Shown here: positions 46,521 to 58,990 of the stretch, piece after piece
Layout: each line of letters starts with the position of its first letter
Position numbering within the stretch: the first letter of the stretch is position 1
Assembly: GCF_026210795.1 (NCBI RefSeq)
Contig: NC_089446.1
Location: forward strand, 3,377,001 to 3,441,000
DNA from: Rhizophagus irregularis
Taxonomy: Eukaryota; Glomeromycota; Glomeromycetes; Glomerales; Glomeraceae
Length of the DNA: 64,000 nucleotides
Direction: 5' to 3'
Program-made: the position numbers and the translations under genes
Notes under the pieces: model-generated
Told to the model about the DNA's origin: nothing
Database searches by the model: none
Seen by the model: only the letters and a program-made list of their open reading frames with translations

Positions 46521-48240
46521 ACTAATTAATAAAATATATATGTATTTTGGTCTTTTAATAAAAAAGTTTTGTTGTTACTATTTTCTTCGAATTTCAATCT
46601 ATATATAATCAAATAAAACTAGTCCAAATGTCAGACAAATTTTTTTAGTTATATAGTTTTTTTAGTTATATAGATTTATCAAAAAATTTATTATTGATTT
46701 AATACAAAATATCTATATAATTATAAACAATCTCACAAAAAAAATTCGTTAATATCAAAAAAATTTTTCACAAATTTATTAGTCGGAAATAATATTGAAA
46801 AAATCAATCTCATAAAAAAAATTCTCATTAAATCGAAAAAAAATCTCAATAAACAGAAAAAGTTTTCACTAAATCAAAAATTCTCACTAAAAAAAAAATT
46901 TTCACACGAATTTATTAGTCAGAACAATATCATTGACTAAAAAAAATCTCACAAAAAGCCGTAGGACATAGTTCTATAATCTTAACCCAAACCAAAAAAA
47001 AGAATAAACTATCCCTATAAAAAATTTTTATCTGAATATTTCCATTATTTCTCCGTGTCTTCCGTAAAAATTCTGTGAAAATGATACATTCACGGATATC
47101 CGTGTTAGCGAGATGAAAATTTCCATGATTTAAGGCTATAAATTCCATTAAAATGATGCATTCACGGAAAAAAATATGGAAAGATAAAACACAGATCAGA
47201 TTTTTTACAGGGTATATTTTTTGGGTTAAAAAAAAAATCCAAAATTTTGATAAATTTCGATTAAAAAAAAACCCCTAAAAAAAAATCCAATAAGAATAAA
47301 AAAATTTTGGTTAAGTTAACCAAAAGAAACAATAATGATAAAAAGAGGGATAAAAAATTAATAAAAAAAAGACTAAAAAGGTAGTTTCAGTTTTTTAGTA
47401 AAAATTATTATTATAGAAATGGTTCGTGGTAACTAAAAGAGTGAAAATGACCGCAAATAAATGCATAAGAGAAATTATACTTTTTTTTTGTTAGTATTAA
47501 AATCCAGTTAAAATTTTAATTAACTATAAATGTATTAGTTTAAAGATTAGCTATCGTAGTTAGTTAATTATGATATGATAATTACGAAATAGATTGAACG
47601 CAAGAATATCACACTTTTCAATATTACACAATTTAAATTATTTATACTGGGTAATCTAAATATGACAAAATTTTTTTAATTAGATAGATGATGGGCTGAG
47701 ATCCGGATTTCTTAGCTTTAACATTCAAAAAACAATATCTGAAGGTACCATATGTATCATCGAAAAGAAGAAATCTGTAATCTAATAAGGATGTTTAATT
47801 AAAATTAAGCTGTGTTTATTAAAAGCTTTGACCGTTAAAAAGCCTTGATCATTAAAAAGCCTTGATTATTAAAAGCCTTGATCATTAAATTAAATAATTT
47901 GATTAAATTTTTTATTATTGTTAATTAATTAATCCGTTATTATTTTAAAATATTAAAACAAATATTTTTAGTTTACATCCGGATATGTACAGCATAAAAT
48001 ATACAATAAATAATAATAAACAAATTTTTTATAAAATCTAATCAAATGAACTGGTGGCATCAAAAGATTTGAATTTAATTGATTCATAAAAGATGGCTGA
48101 GATCCCGTTCACAACCTCAATCGTATAATAATAAATCGACCAAATTCTTAACAGTATCATGCTTTGCTATTTATAATAAGTTTAAATCATGAGCTGATGT
48201 AAAAAAGGAATGAGGTTAAATATCACATGCACTATATTTA
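46521..48240. repeat. Repeat-rich spacer, inverted pair and short tandem repeats
   Basis: No gene seen. AAAAATTTTTATCTGAATAT with the following TTCCATTATT at 47020..47090 has an inverted copy at 48600..48665, suggesting an element of ~1.6 kb with long inverted ends. AAAGCCTTGATCATTAA recurs four times at 47820..47890. Several A-rich ATCTCA(C/T)AAA repeats lie at 46730..46940. Confidence 0.5.
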
Positions 48241-48244
48241 GTTT

Positions 48245-48475
48245 TTTACGGTCTTTAAACTTTAAAAATAAGCGGTATCAAGAAAAATTCGCGAGAATTT
48301 TTCTTAAAAAATCGTAATTTCAATTTATTTAAACTTTAAAAATAAGCGGTATCAAGAAAAATTCATGAGAATTTTTCTTAAATTTGTTACTAATCGGTCT
48401 TTAAACTTTAAAAATAGGCAGTATCAAGAAAAATTCGCGAGAATTTTCCTTGATACTGCTTAATTTTTAAATTAA
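48245..48475. repeat. Three dyad-satellite units
   Basis: Three inverted-orientation units with AGAAAAATTCGCGAGAATTT and AAACTTTAAAAATAAGCGGT, the same family as the large array at 41.2-43.0 kb. Confidence 0.85.
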
Positions 48476-49950
48476 AACCTTAATTAATACTAAATTAGCT
48501 AAAGCAGTATCACAGAATTATATAAATTTATATAAACCAATCTATCTAATCTCATTAAAGAAGCCCCATGTAAAAAAAAATGTTGATCCGTGTTTTATCG
48601 TTTCATGTTATCACAGAATTTTTATGGAATTACGGAGGAATAATGGAAATATTCAGATAAAAATTTTTTTATGATGGGCTTAATCAGTTTCCCATTTTTT
48701 CTAGTAATTATACGAATTGGTTGGCTTTGTGCCACTCTGACATATTAAAAAAAAATACTTGATTATCTGTATATTTAAATACCAGTTTTCATCCAGTTTT
48801 TCACCCGATTTTAGTCTCACACTATTTTGAAAATAGTGATATAGGGTCAGATCATATTATAAATAAATATTTTTTTTCGCTCTTTTTTTTAATTCAAGCA
48901 ATCATTTAGTATTGAATTCTATTTAATTTTTATTTTATATTAGATCATTATTTCATATATTATGTATTTTAAAAAAAAAATTTTTCCATTCATCTAAATC
49001 ATTATTTAGTTCTTCTTTATCTATTATATAGTAAGTTTAATTAATTTTAATAAATCCTACACAATGGTCAATAGCACATACATCAATAAACTCATGAGAT
49101 TCATTTCCCAAAAATGACAAAAGTCTTATATTATCTTCTTTAACTAATGGATAATTAGATATATGCATAAGCCAAAAATACATACATTTTTATCAAACTA
49201 TTTACAGTACATACCATCAAATAATTAATTCTAGTTCAATCATAATTTCTTCTAATTCATTTTGAAGAGAATGACTACATAAAAATTAATAATATCCGTA
49301 AATACTAACATTTGATCATAAATATTATGTTACTGATTTCTTAGATAGCCTATGCTATATTATGCAATTAATTTTCCTATATGACTTTATTTGATTTATG
49401 TGCTACTGATTTCTTAGATAGGCTATGCTATATTACGCAATTTTATGCAATTTATTTGATTTATGGCTTGTGATTTTTAAATTTCAGACTGTTTATGGTC
49501 GATATTATGCAAATCGTATGACGATTTTAACATGATGTCCAGTAACTTTTGTTTTACCTTATTTAATATTAAAAATTACTATGTGAATGAAAAATTAATA
49601 AAGTAAAACAAATGTAGACTTAAATAACTTAAATATCAATTTATTGGGTAATTTTGGTATTACAAACCATTTTTAAGCAATGAAAATTATTAAATATTTA
49701 GCATTTAACGTAAGAAATGCAGTAAAAAAATTTTTCCTATTAGAATGGTAGTTTTACAGTCAAAAATAAACATCTAAATACCAGAACAAGTAAAAAGCCT
49801 CAAGATAAGCTGGTCGATTTCTAATTAAGTATTAAAAAAACTACTACCAAAAAGCTTAAATACCAGAATGAGTAAAAAGCCTTAAGATAAGCAGATCAAC
49901 TTCTATTTAAGTATTAGAACCAAGTAAATTTTCACACATTATTTAAATAC
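48476..49950. other. Intergenic with two short tandem duplications
   Basis: No gene seen. A ~78-bp duplication carries CTACTGATTTCTTAGATAG (49330..49460). A ~85-bp duplication carries TAAATACCAGAA and AAAAAGCCT (49770..49920). Confidence 0.55.
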
Positions 49951-49954
49951 GCAA

Positions 49955-50095
49955 ATTTTTTTTTTTAAATACTTTTTTTCGCGCAAAATTTTTTTTTAAA
50001 TACTTTTTTTCGCGCAAAATTTTTTTTTTAAATACTTTTTTTCGCGCAAAATTTTTTTTTTTAAATACTTTTTTTCACGCAAATTTTTTTTTACT
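49955..50095. repeat. ~38-bp tandem repeat, about 4 units
   Basis: AAATACTTTTTTTCGCGCAA is repeated with T-run spacers immediately upstream of the zinc-knuckle gene. It ends about 40 nt before the ATG and so lies in its promoter or 5' UTR. Confidence 0.85.
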
Positions 50096-50136
50096 CATAC
50101 TAAGTACTCTTTTATTTACCAAGCTTTTTTACAAAA

Positions 50137-50796
50137 ATGACTGAAAATAACGAAAGTTTTTCAGTCATAGAAAATAACGTTACTACAAAAGATATACTCA
50201 ATAATATCGATAAAAGCTTTGGAGTCATCACTAATCTATCAAATTTTTTAGTTGAATTAACACGCACTCAAAATGACACGATAAATGAATTAATTCGTAA
50301 TCAGGATAAAACAATATATGAGTTATTATGCATGGTAAAAACGTCAATATCATCATCATCACCACCGACATTATTTACGTCATCGTCACCACCACCTTCA
50401 ATATTATCATCATCATTATCATCGTTGCCCCCATCATCATCTCTACCATCTTCATCTCCGTTATCGTTATCATCATCTCCGCCTCCGCCATCATCATCTC
50501 CACCACCAGTACAACTTTATTCGGCGAAAGATATAAAAATTTGTCCGACAACCAACTGGATTTTACCAGTGGAATTTTATAGAGACCCCTGCCATATTTG
50601 CCTATATTACGGACATGGATTCAGAAATTGTCTGAATATAATTTTTACAGCACAAGAACTTCAGAATATTTGTATAAAGTGTTGGGGACCAATCCACGGA
50701 ACATCGACAAATTGTACTAATGATCGGGTCACACCTCCGTTTAAAGAAGATTATATACAACCAACACAATTAATTCAAAAATTTTTTTTTAGGTAA
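50137..50796 (+). CDS. Ser/Pro-rich protein with paired zinc-knuckle-like motif
   Basis: The frame starts MTENNESFSVIENNVTTKDI. Residues 1-70 look coiled coil-like (FLVELTRTQNDTINELIR), and residues 72-125 are a low-complexity Ser/Pro tract. The C-terminal part has DPCHICLYYGHGFRNC and, further on, CIKCWGPIHGTSTNC, two C-x2-C-x-H-x-C knuckles as seen in gag-like or RNA-binding proteins. The frame ends at an AG|GTAAGA donor (50793), so a further exon may exist. A degenerate second copy of the knuckle exon follows. I cannot tell whether this is a host gene or a retroelement-derived gag fragment. Confidence 0.5.
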   Translation: MTENNESFSVIENNVTTKDILNNIDKSFGVITNLSNFLVELTRTQNDTINELIRNQDKTIYELLCMVKTSISSSSPPTLFTSSSPPPSILSSSLSSLPPSSSLPSSSPLSLSSSPPPPSSSPPPVQLYSAKDIKICPTTNWILPVEFYRDPCHICLYYGHGFRNCLNIIFTAQELQNICIKCWGPIHGTSTNCTNDRVTPPFKEDYIQPTQLIQKFFFR

Positions 50797-50854
50797 GATT
50801 TTTAGATTTATACTTTTTGATTTTAATAATATATTAATATATTTTTTTTTATTA

Positions 50855-51140
50855 CCAGTGGAATATTATAAAGACCCCTGCCATATTCACCTATATTATG
50901 AACATGGCTTTATAAATTGTCCAAGTATAATTTTTATAGTACAAGAACTTCAGAATATTTGTATAAAGTGTTGGGGACTAATCCATGGAACATCGGGAAA
51001 TTGTACTAATGATCGAGCACTTGCCTCTGTTTAAAGAAGGTTATATACAACCAACACAATTAATTCAAAATTTTTTTTTTAGGTAAGATTTTTAGATTTA
51101 TACTTTTTGATTTTAATAATATATTAATATATTTTTTTAT
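50855..51140 (+). pseudogene. Tandem duplicate of the zinc-knuckle exon, degenerate
   Basis: The sequence repeats 50560..50850 at high identity, including the following AGGTAAGATTTTTAG donor and intron start. It reads VEYYKDPCHIHLYYEHGF and NICIKCWGLIHGTSGNC. The second Cys of the first knuckle has become His, and the frame breaks after NDRA. This is an exon-plus-intron duplication of about 290 bp. Confidence 0.8.
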
Positions 51141-51955
51141 TAATAAATAATAATTAAATTGCCGATATTTTTTGGTCATTAAAGGTAATTAATGATTATA
51201 TATATATCTTTCAATTTATTTTATTATTAATATTTTTATTAACTTTTCTTTTTATTTAAATTAAAGGTCGTAATGAAAATTTTTTTTTTAACATACATGG
51301 TTAAAGATTTTATAATTTTTTTGTTTTTTTCTATAACTGAAGTATAGTAGGTTTGCTAGTAGCATGCTTTTTTGATTTTTTTAAAGCTTTAGTTTTTGAA
51401 TTTTATTTTTTTACTTGAAGTTTTATCTAGTAGGTTAAGCTAGGTAGCATAACTAGGTAAAAACTTTAGAATTTTTGAAGATTTTATTTTTGGTTTTTCG
51501 TATAACTGAAGTTTTACCTAAAAGATGCTGGTTGTAGCTAGATAACTAGGTAAAACTTTAGAATTTTGAAAAGTTTTAAGGTTGCCGGGTGGCATGATAA
51601 ACTTTTCTTCTAATAAATAATAAAAAAAATTAAATAAATTTTTCATAAAAATTTTTAATAATTGCAATCTTAATTTATTAATGTGGATTTTTATCAAACA
51701 TCTTAGTAATACTTAAATATGCAATCATATATATATTATAGGTATAATTAAAGTATTATGATTTCATATAAAATGGACTTAGTGTCTTAATTTACGTTAA
51801 ATAATCAACCAGAAAACATTGATAAAAGTTTTTTGCATACCAATGAAATACTGTAGTTCGGTAAATTTACTACCATACTTGTAAATTTCATATTTATATT
51901 AAAGAAAAAAGAAAATAAATGATAGCAAAATATTTGCGAGATTAATAGATCTAAA
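51141..51955. other. Intergenic, no gene seen
   Basis: A+T-rich sequence. Two partial repeats of AACTGAAGTATAGTAGGTT / AACTGAAGTTTTACC type with AACTAGGTAAAACTT lie between 51330 and 51590. Confidence 0.4.
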
Positions 51956-52760
51956 TCACGATTGTTAAAGAAAAATTTGCAAGAATTTTTCTTGATACTG
52001 CTTAATTTTTGTGATACCGCTTAATTTTTAAAGTTTAAATGTGATACCGCTTATTTTAATTTCGATTAATAAATTACACGTTATTAAGAAAAATTCGCAA
52101 GAATTTTTCTTAATGCTGCTTAATTTTTAAAGTTTAAAAATGTGATACCGCTTATTTTAATTTCGATTAATAAATTAAAGTCACGTTCTTAAGAAAAATT
52201 CGCAAGAATTTTCTTAATACTGCTTAATTTTTAAAGTTTAATTATGTGATACCGCTTATTTTAATTTCGATTAATAAATTAAAGTCACGTTCTTAAGAAA
52301 AATTCGCAAGAATTTTTCTTAATACTGCTTAATTTTTGTGATACCGTGCTTAATTCCCTGATTAATAAAATTGAAATCACGTTTTTAAGAAAAATTCGCG
52401 AGAATTTTCCTTGATACTGCTTAATTCTAATTCAGTTAATTTAGTATTAAGGTTTTAATTTAAAAATTACGCAGTATCTAATTAAATCATTCAGTTATAC
52501 TAAATTTTTTTTTTTTTGCGAACAAAAAAAAAAATTTCAAATTCAAAAAAAAATGAGTTTTTTTTAGTATGTTTTAGTCATTATCAAGAAAAATTCGTGA
52601 GAATTTTCCTTGATACTGCTTAATTCTAATTCAGCTAATTTAGTATTAAGGTTCTATCAAAGAATTTCTCGCGAATTTTTCTTGATGATCGTGATTTTTA
52701 ATTTATAAATCAGACTTTTGAACTTTAAAATTAAGCAAGTATGAAGGAAATTTCTTGCGA
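51956..52760. repeat. Dyad-satellite array, diverged (~8-10 units)
   Basis: Units carry AGAAAAATTCGCAAGAATTT, CTTAATACTGCTTAATTTTT and TGTGATACCGCTTATTTTAA. Spacing is less regular than at 41-43 kb, with partly inverted units at the right end (52560..52760). Confidence 0.85.
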
Positions 52761-53269
52761 ATTTTCGTTATAAATCAGACTTTTGATGGATTTTTTATAT
52801 GATCACGTGAAATTATTTATACAGTTTACAGTAGGGATTGGCATCGCGCATGAATAGAAACCGCGCCCGACCTGCTAAATCATATGGAGATGATGTAATT
52901 TTTATTTGTGAAACTAAGGATATTGTTTGTTGTTTGAATCGTTACCAATTACGTTTAAAGATAACTCTATACTTATAAAAGATGATCGTAAAATCATATG
53001 AAATAAAATTTGTATATAAGAGGAATTTTCTTGATATTCTCACGGGTAGTAGGATCACTGCATCCAAGTTTGATTCAAGTTTTAATAAGAGGAAAAAAAA
53101 AATTTTTCCTCTGCCATTTAATTAAAAAGATGAGTAAAAAAGACTATCAATATGAGTATATTAAAAGGCAAAACCGTCAGTTTGCGCTGTGATATTCACA
53201 AAATAAATATTACATATATGAGAGTATTATTGACCATAATTAGATAATTAAATTGGTAATTTAAATTTA

Positions 53270-53745
53270 TTTTAATAAATAAAACACCCCTTTGATTTTT
53301 TAGATCAATTCGAGACAATTAATTTTTTTCTCTAAATTTTTAGATCGATTCAACACCCTTATTGACCATAATTAGATTGTAATTAAATTTATTTTAATAA
53401 ATAAAACACCCTCTTGATTTTTTAGATCAATTCGAGTTTATTAAATAGACACCCTTTACAATTAATTTTTTCTCTGGATTTTTAAATCGATTCAACACCC
53501 TTATAATTAATTTTTTCTGATTTTTATCGATTTAACATCTTTAACATTAATTTTCTTCCTTCAATTTTTTCCTCAAAAATCACCCTTATAATTAATTTTT
53601 TCTTTAATTTTTTATCGATTTAACATCTTTAACACTAATTTTCTTCCTTCAATTTTTCCTCAAACTTCCTTCATTTTTCCTTCAATTTTTTCCTCAAACT
53701 TCCTTCAATTTTTTCTTCTTCCTTCAATTTTTTCCTCAAAAATCT
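53270..53745. repeat. Tandem duplications, pyrimidine-rich
   Basis: AATAAAACACCC..TTGATTTTTTAG occurs twice 120 bp apart, then TTTTTATCGATTTAACATCT and CTTCCTTCAATTTTTTCCTC recur several times, directly upstream of the ATG at 53751. Confidence 0.75.
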
Positions 53746-55519
53746 CAAAAATGGATTCAATCGACAAAGAAAGTAAATTAAAAGAAATTAGTATATAATG
53801 AATGAGATATATAAATTTATGTTTTTTATTTATGTATTATAAGTTTTTTTTTATTTACTTAATAATTTTTCCAAAAGAACAAAATTTAATAAGGTTCGCA
53901 CAAAGACATTTAAAGAGATGAAAGAATTAGAAATTAGATCTCTTAATATTTCTAATTCAAACGCTATATTAGAAAATAATGATATTGGGATATTCTGAAT
54001 TCATTTTGGAGAAAACGATTTTAATGAAATTGATGAAGAAGAAGTTGATTCAAAAAAACAGTCAATCGCAATAAAAAATAAAAAAGTTAATAATTTTTTT
54101 ATACTTTTAATTCATTAAGATTCTATTCATTTTGACAATATATTAATTATGCATTGTTATGCGCAGAAACCGTTTTTATCATCTCCGGCTATTACGATGG
54201 CAAGGAATCTACGAGAATTATTACTAAATATCGATAAACTCCCAGATCAACAATCTTTTACGATGAACCCGACAAAATTCACAATAATTGAATCATATGT
54301 ACAATTTTTGTTGAACAAATTAAAAAGTTCTTCAACAAAAGAAGCTTTTGTTGAAGAACTTAGATGTAATAATGACAGTTTCTTAGAAATCGGTCTACCT
54401 CCTAATAATGAAAATTTAAAAGATAATTTTGAGATTACCTCGGAGGTAAATTTGTTAAAAATGGAGGAATCTTCTTTCGAACGAAGTAAGGAAGAAATAA
54501 TAAAAGCGCTGGTTGCTCAATTAATATCAATTTATGACAATGTTCTTCAGGAATATATCGAAGCAGAGATTAATAGACAAAATGGATTTCGTAATTATTT
54601 GAATTTTTTAAAGATTTATAAAAAAATTGAAATATTTTGTAACATATACAAAATCAGATTGAAAGGTCAAACAATAAAAAATCAAACAAATACCAAAATT
54701 GTCGATTATAGCGAACAAAAAATTAAATTAACAACTCTCACCATCACTCTCAGAGCAGCAAAAAGAATTGATAGGCTATTAAGTCTTTCCAATAAAATTT
54801 TCTCATTGTTGACATATTTTCTAATTTAGATGTAGTTTTTTTTAAATCGTCGTCAATTAATGTCGCTACATATGAATGTTGGCTGAAGATTATAGAAACG
54901 GGGGAAATAATTTCAGAGGAGCAAGGATACGAAATCTATCAACAAAAAAAGAAGGAGGAGAATTCATTAAGAGAAAATATTCTTAAACAAGTGTATGAAT
55001 CAGCGGAATATGAATCGGCGGAATATTATTACATTGATGAAGAATCACCAAGATACTATCCTGATAACGACAATCCTGATAACGAAGAATCACCAAGATA
55101 TTATCATCGGGAAATTTTTTGGGGAGCAGATCTGCGCAGAATTTCAGAAATTATATCTGCGTAGATCTTATACCCTGGCGCAAAACATCAGAGGAAAAAT
55201 CCAATAAAAAACTGCGCAGATTTTATAAATCACAAAGTTCTGCGCAGATTTTTGTTATTAAATTCTGCACATATTTTACAAAATAAAAATCATTAAATAA
55301 TAATAAATTATACAAATTTTGATTGTTATTTTAGTATTATTTAACATCAATTTATTAATTAAACGCATTACAAATTTATCACTTTACTATACTATTTTAT
55401 TAATGTACTAATAGCTAAAATTCTACTGTAATTTACATGTTGTTAATGGTTTGGATATTATTCCAGTTGGTTCGATTCCAACAAACAACTATTTAAATTT
55501 GCGTTTAGGAAGCGTCCAG

Positions 55520-57625
55520 GAACTTGTAGACCTACCAAAAGTATAAAAGTAAAAACTTCAGTTAATTAGTAATATTTCATTAAAAAAAATAACATTTAAA
55601 CTTCGAAAAATACCTTTGAAGTTCCATCCAGGTGCAATCCAAGAAGTCACGGATCTACAAATTTCATTTCCTTGAAAATCTTTATTTTTTTTTTTCAAAG
55701 TTCCATCCAGATGTCATCCAAAAAGTTGCTGACCTACAGTATAAAAAGAGAAATGAGATATTAGTTGATATTTCATTAAAGAAAACAAAAGAAATTAAAG
55801 AACTTCAAAGGATACCTTTGAAGTTCAATTCAGAAAGCACCAGGAAGCCATAGATCTACAAAAAGACGGAGAATACGTTAGTAAAGTTCATTAAAAAACA
55901 AAAAAATTACTGAAGTTTCGAAAAGAACTAATATAATTCTTTTCAAAACTCACCTATTCAAAGGTCGCAACCGATACCTGAAGTTTTGAAAAGTTAATGT
56001 AACTTTTCAAAACTTACCACAGGTTTTGTTTCCAAAGGTCCCAACTGACACCTACAAAATAAAGAAAAGAAAATTAAAAAAAATTAAAGTTTCGAAAAGT
56101 AATGAAACTTTTCGAAACTCACCTATCTAAAAGATTCCAACCAATGCTAACCGATACCTACAAAATAAAGAAAAGAAAATTAAAAAAATTAAAGTTTCAA
56201 AAAGTTAATGTTAACTTTTCGAAACTTACCACAGGTTTCCAAAGGTAGCAACTGATACCTACAAAATAAAGAAAAAAAATTAAAAAAAATTGAAGTTTCA
56301 AAAAGTTAATGTAACTTTTCGAAACTTACCACAGATTTCCAAAGGTCGCAACCGATACCTACAAAATAAAGAAAAGAAAATTAAAAAAATTAAAGTTTCG
56401 AAAAGTTAATGTTAACTTTTCGAAACTTACCACAGGTTTCCAAAGGTAGCAACTGATACCTACAAAATAAAGAAAAAAAATTAAAAAAAATTGAAGTTTC
56501 AAAAAGTTAATGTAACTTTTCGAAACTTACCACAGGTTTCTAAAGGTCGCAACCGATACCTACAAAATAAAAAAAAAATTGAAAAAAATTGAAGTTTTGA
56601 AAAGTTAATGTAACTTTTCGAAACTTACCACAGGTTTCCAAAAGTTCCAACCAATACTGACCTACAAAATAAAGAAAAGAAAATTAAAAAAAAATTAAAG
56701 TTTCGAAAAGTAATGAAACTTTTTGAAACTCACCTATCCAAAGGTCCCAACCGATACCTACAAAATAAAGAAAAGAAAATTAAAAAAAAGAAGTAAAAAA
56801 AATTAAAGTTTCAAAATAATGAAACTCTTGAAACTTACTGGAAGGATCTCGCCGATACCTAAAAAATAAAAAAAAGTATTAATTTTTTAAAACAAACAAA
56901 GTTTCAAAAGTTTCTAAATAAAACTTTTGAAACTTACCGATCCAAAGTGAAGGGTCTCACCGATCTAAAAAAATAAATAAAAAAAATATTAAAAAAATGT
57001 TTTTTAAAAAAAAACGAAGTTTTGAAAAAATGAAACTTTCAAAACTTATGTGAAAGGGTTTCGCCGATACCTAAAAAAAAGAAATAAAAAAAAATATTAA
57101 TTTTTTTTTAAAAAACAAAAGTTTTGAAAGTTTTAAGAATGAAACTTTTCGAAACTTACGTGAAGGGTCTCGCCGATACCTAAAAAATAAATAAAAAAAA
57201 ATTAAATTTTTTTTTTAAAAAATAGTTTCGAAAGTTTGAAGAATGAAACTTTCGAAACTTACCAATTCAAAGTGAAGGGTGCCGATACCTAAAAAAATAA
57301 ATAAAAAAAAATTAAATTTTTTTTTAAAAAAATAGTTTCAAAAGTTTGAAGAATGAAACTTTCGAAACTTACCAATCCAAAGTGAAGGGTGCCGATACCT
57401 AAAAAAAATAAATAAAAAAATTTAATTTTTTTTTAAAAAAAGTAGTTTCGAAAGAATGAAACTTTAGAAACTTACCAATCCAAAGTGAAGGGCGCTGATA
57501 CCTAAAAAAATAAATAAAAAAAATTTAATTTTTATTTTAAAAAACAAAAGTTTCGAAAGAATGAAACTTTCGAAACTTACCAACTGAATCCAAAAAGCTG
57601 GTATCTACAAAAAAAAGAAGGAAAA
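55520..57625 (-). repeat. Mini-exon/intron tandem array 2 (about 20 units)
   Basis: Read on the minus strand from 57625 down, about 20 units of ~85-105 nt repeat: an acceptor (TTTTTTTAG or TATTTTGTAG), a 20-41-nt core, a donor GTAAGTTTCGAAA, then a hairpin of AACTTTTCGAAAC type with an ATTAAC branch-like site, then an A/T tract. One unit has acceptor AG at 56360-56359, core 56358..56330 (29 nt) and donor from 56329. Cores fall in three neighbouring subtypes: GTATCGGCACCCTTCACTTT, then GTATCGGTTGCGACCTTTGG, then longer ones with CTGGATGGAACTTC. Most have no stop in at least two frames, but lengths of 20, 24, 26, 29, 33 and 35 rotate the phase. Could be a multi-exon gene, an ncRNA precursor or a satellite derived from an exon-intron unit. 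Confidence 0.75.
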
Positions 57626-57756
57626 AAATAAACTTTTTTTAAAGCTAGAAGTTAAAAAAGATTATTATTCGGCACATAAACCATAATTGACTAGTCTGAT
57701 CAGCCAAATCTTTACTAATTTCTGGTTTATATGATCCGATTGGCAATGATTACTGG

Positions 57757-58584
57757 TAGAGATGCGATCCAGATGAAATTTTACAATCCGTAATCCGCAC
57801 GGATCAATCCGGATTATCATCCGGATAATCCGGATTAACTTCGAATTTTTGGGTATCTCGGCATCCAACGATCGTATAGGGATGCACAATAGCTCATTCG
57901 AATTGTTGCATTGAGACGATTCGAATGAGCTATACTACATCTCTGTACGATCACTGGATGCCGAGATAATTGGCAAAACGTGAAACATCGGCATTTTTAT
58001 TTTACGATCATGCAAAATTTTACGTTTGGCCGAATATCTCGGCATCTAGTGATCGTACAAAGATGCACAATAGCTCATTCGAATCGTCTCAATGCAACAA
58101 TTCGAATGAGCTATTTTGAATCCCTATACGATCGTTGGATGCCGAGATATTCGGCAAAACGTCAAAAATCGGCATTTTTTATTTACGATACTACCGATTT
58201 TTGACGTTTTGCCGAATATCTCGGCATCCAACAATCGTACAGGGATGCACAATAGCTCATTCGAATTGTTGCATTGAGACGATTCGAATGAGCTATTGTG
58301 CATCTCTGTACAATCACTGGATGCCGAGATATTCGGAAAAATGTAAAATTTTGCATAATCGTAAAATGAAAATGCCGATGTTTGACGTTTTGCCGAATAT
58401 CTCGGCATCCAGTGATCGTACAGAGATGCACAATAGCTCATTCAAATCGTCTCATTACGACGATTCGAATGAGCTATTGTGCATCTCTGTACGATCATTG
58501 GATGCTGTTTCGGATTAAAACGGATATCCTTAATCCATCCAGATGCGGATGATTTGAATTTTCGGATTTCGGATCACATCTCTA
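57757..58584. mobile_element. 828-bp fold-back hAT-type element
   Basis: Termini TAGAGATGCGATCC and, inverted, TAGAGATGTGATCC. Exact 8-bp duplication ATTACTGG (57749-57756, 58585-58592). The interior is a nest of palindromes in which GATGCCGAGATATTCGG and ATAGCTCATTCGAAT(T/C)GT recur in alternating orientation. All open frames in it are reads of these arms. The termini match the hAT gene fragment at 34663, a candidate source of transposase family. Confidence 0.92.
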
Positions 58585-58739
58585 ATTACTGGTAGTGCAT
58601 ATGACTGTAATAATATGAATACTTCAACCGGCAATCATGTCAGTAGAACAGTGTTTTTACTTGTGTAAATGTTAAAGTATTAAATCAAGTAGAGTTAATC
58701 AAAATGATAAAATTGCAGATTGAACCGATATTTTAATGA

Positions 58740-58990
58740 AAAATAAAAGTAAAAATCTGCAAAATCGCAGACTTCTGCAAAAATTTACATAAAAAGAAAA
58801 GCAGAAATCTGCAAAATCGCAGACTTTTGCATAAATTCACATAAAAAAAAGCAGAAATCTGCAAAATCGCAGATTATTGCAAAATTTTGTAAAAATTAAA
58901 AAGCGGAGATCTGCAAAATCACAGACTTCCGCATAAATTCATATAAAAAATGCGGAGATCTGCTAATTTTACAGATCTCCGCAGTTCTGC
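58740..58990. repeat. AAATCTGCAAAATCGCAGA tandem repeat
   Basis: About four ~55-bp units with GCAGAAATCTGCAAAATCGC and CATAAATTCA(C/T)ATAAAAA end in a GCGGAGATCTGC dyad. It is the subterminal right end of the 3.9-kb insertion. Confidence 0.85.

Noticed and set aside
50328-50582. Ile-rich 84-aa frame
   Set aside because: Alternate-frame read of the Ser/Pro-coding trinucleotide repeats of the zinc-knuckle gene.
55440-55493. tRNA-like T-arm (GTTGG-TTCGATT-CCAAC) with complementary GTTGTT/AACAAC outer stem
   Set aside because: Only about 51 nt separate the acceptor-like strands, with no D-arm or anticodon arm, so it is not a tRNA.
57980-58518. Several overlapping frames on both strands
   Set aside because: All are reads of the palindromic arms of the fold-back hAT element.
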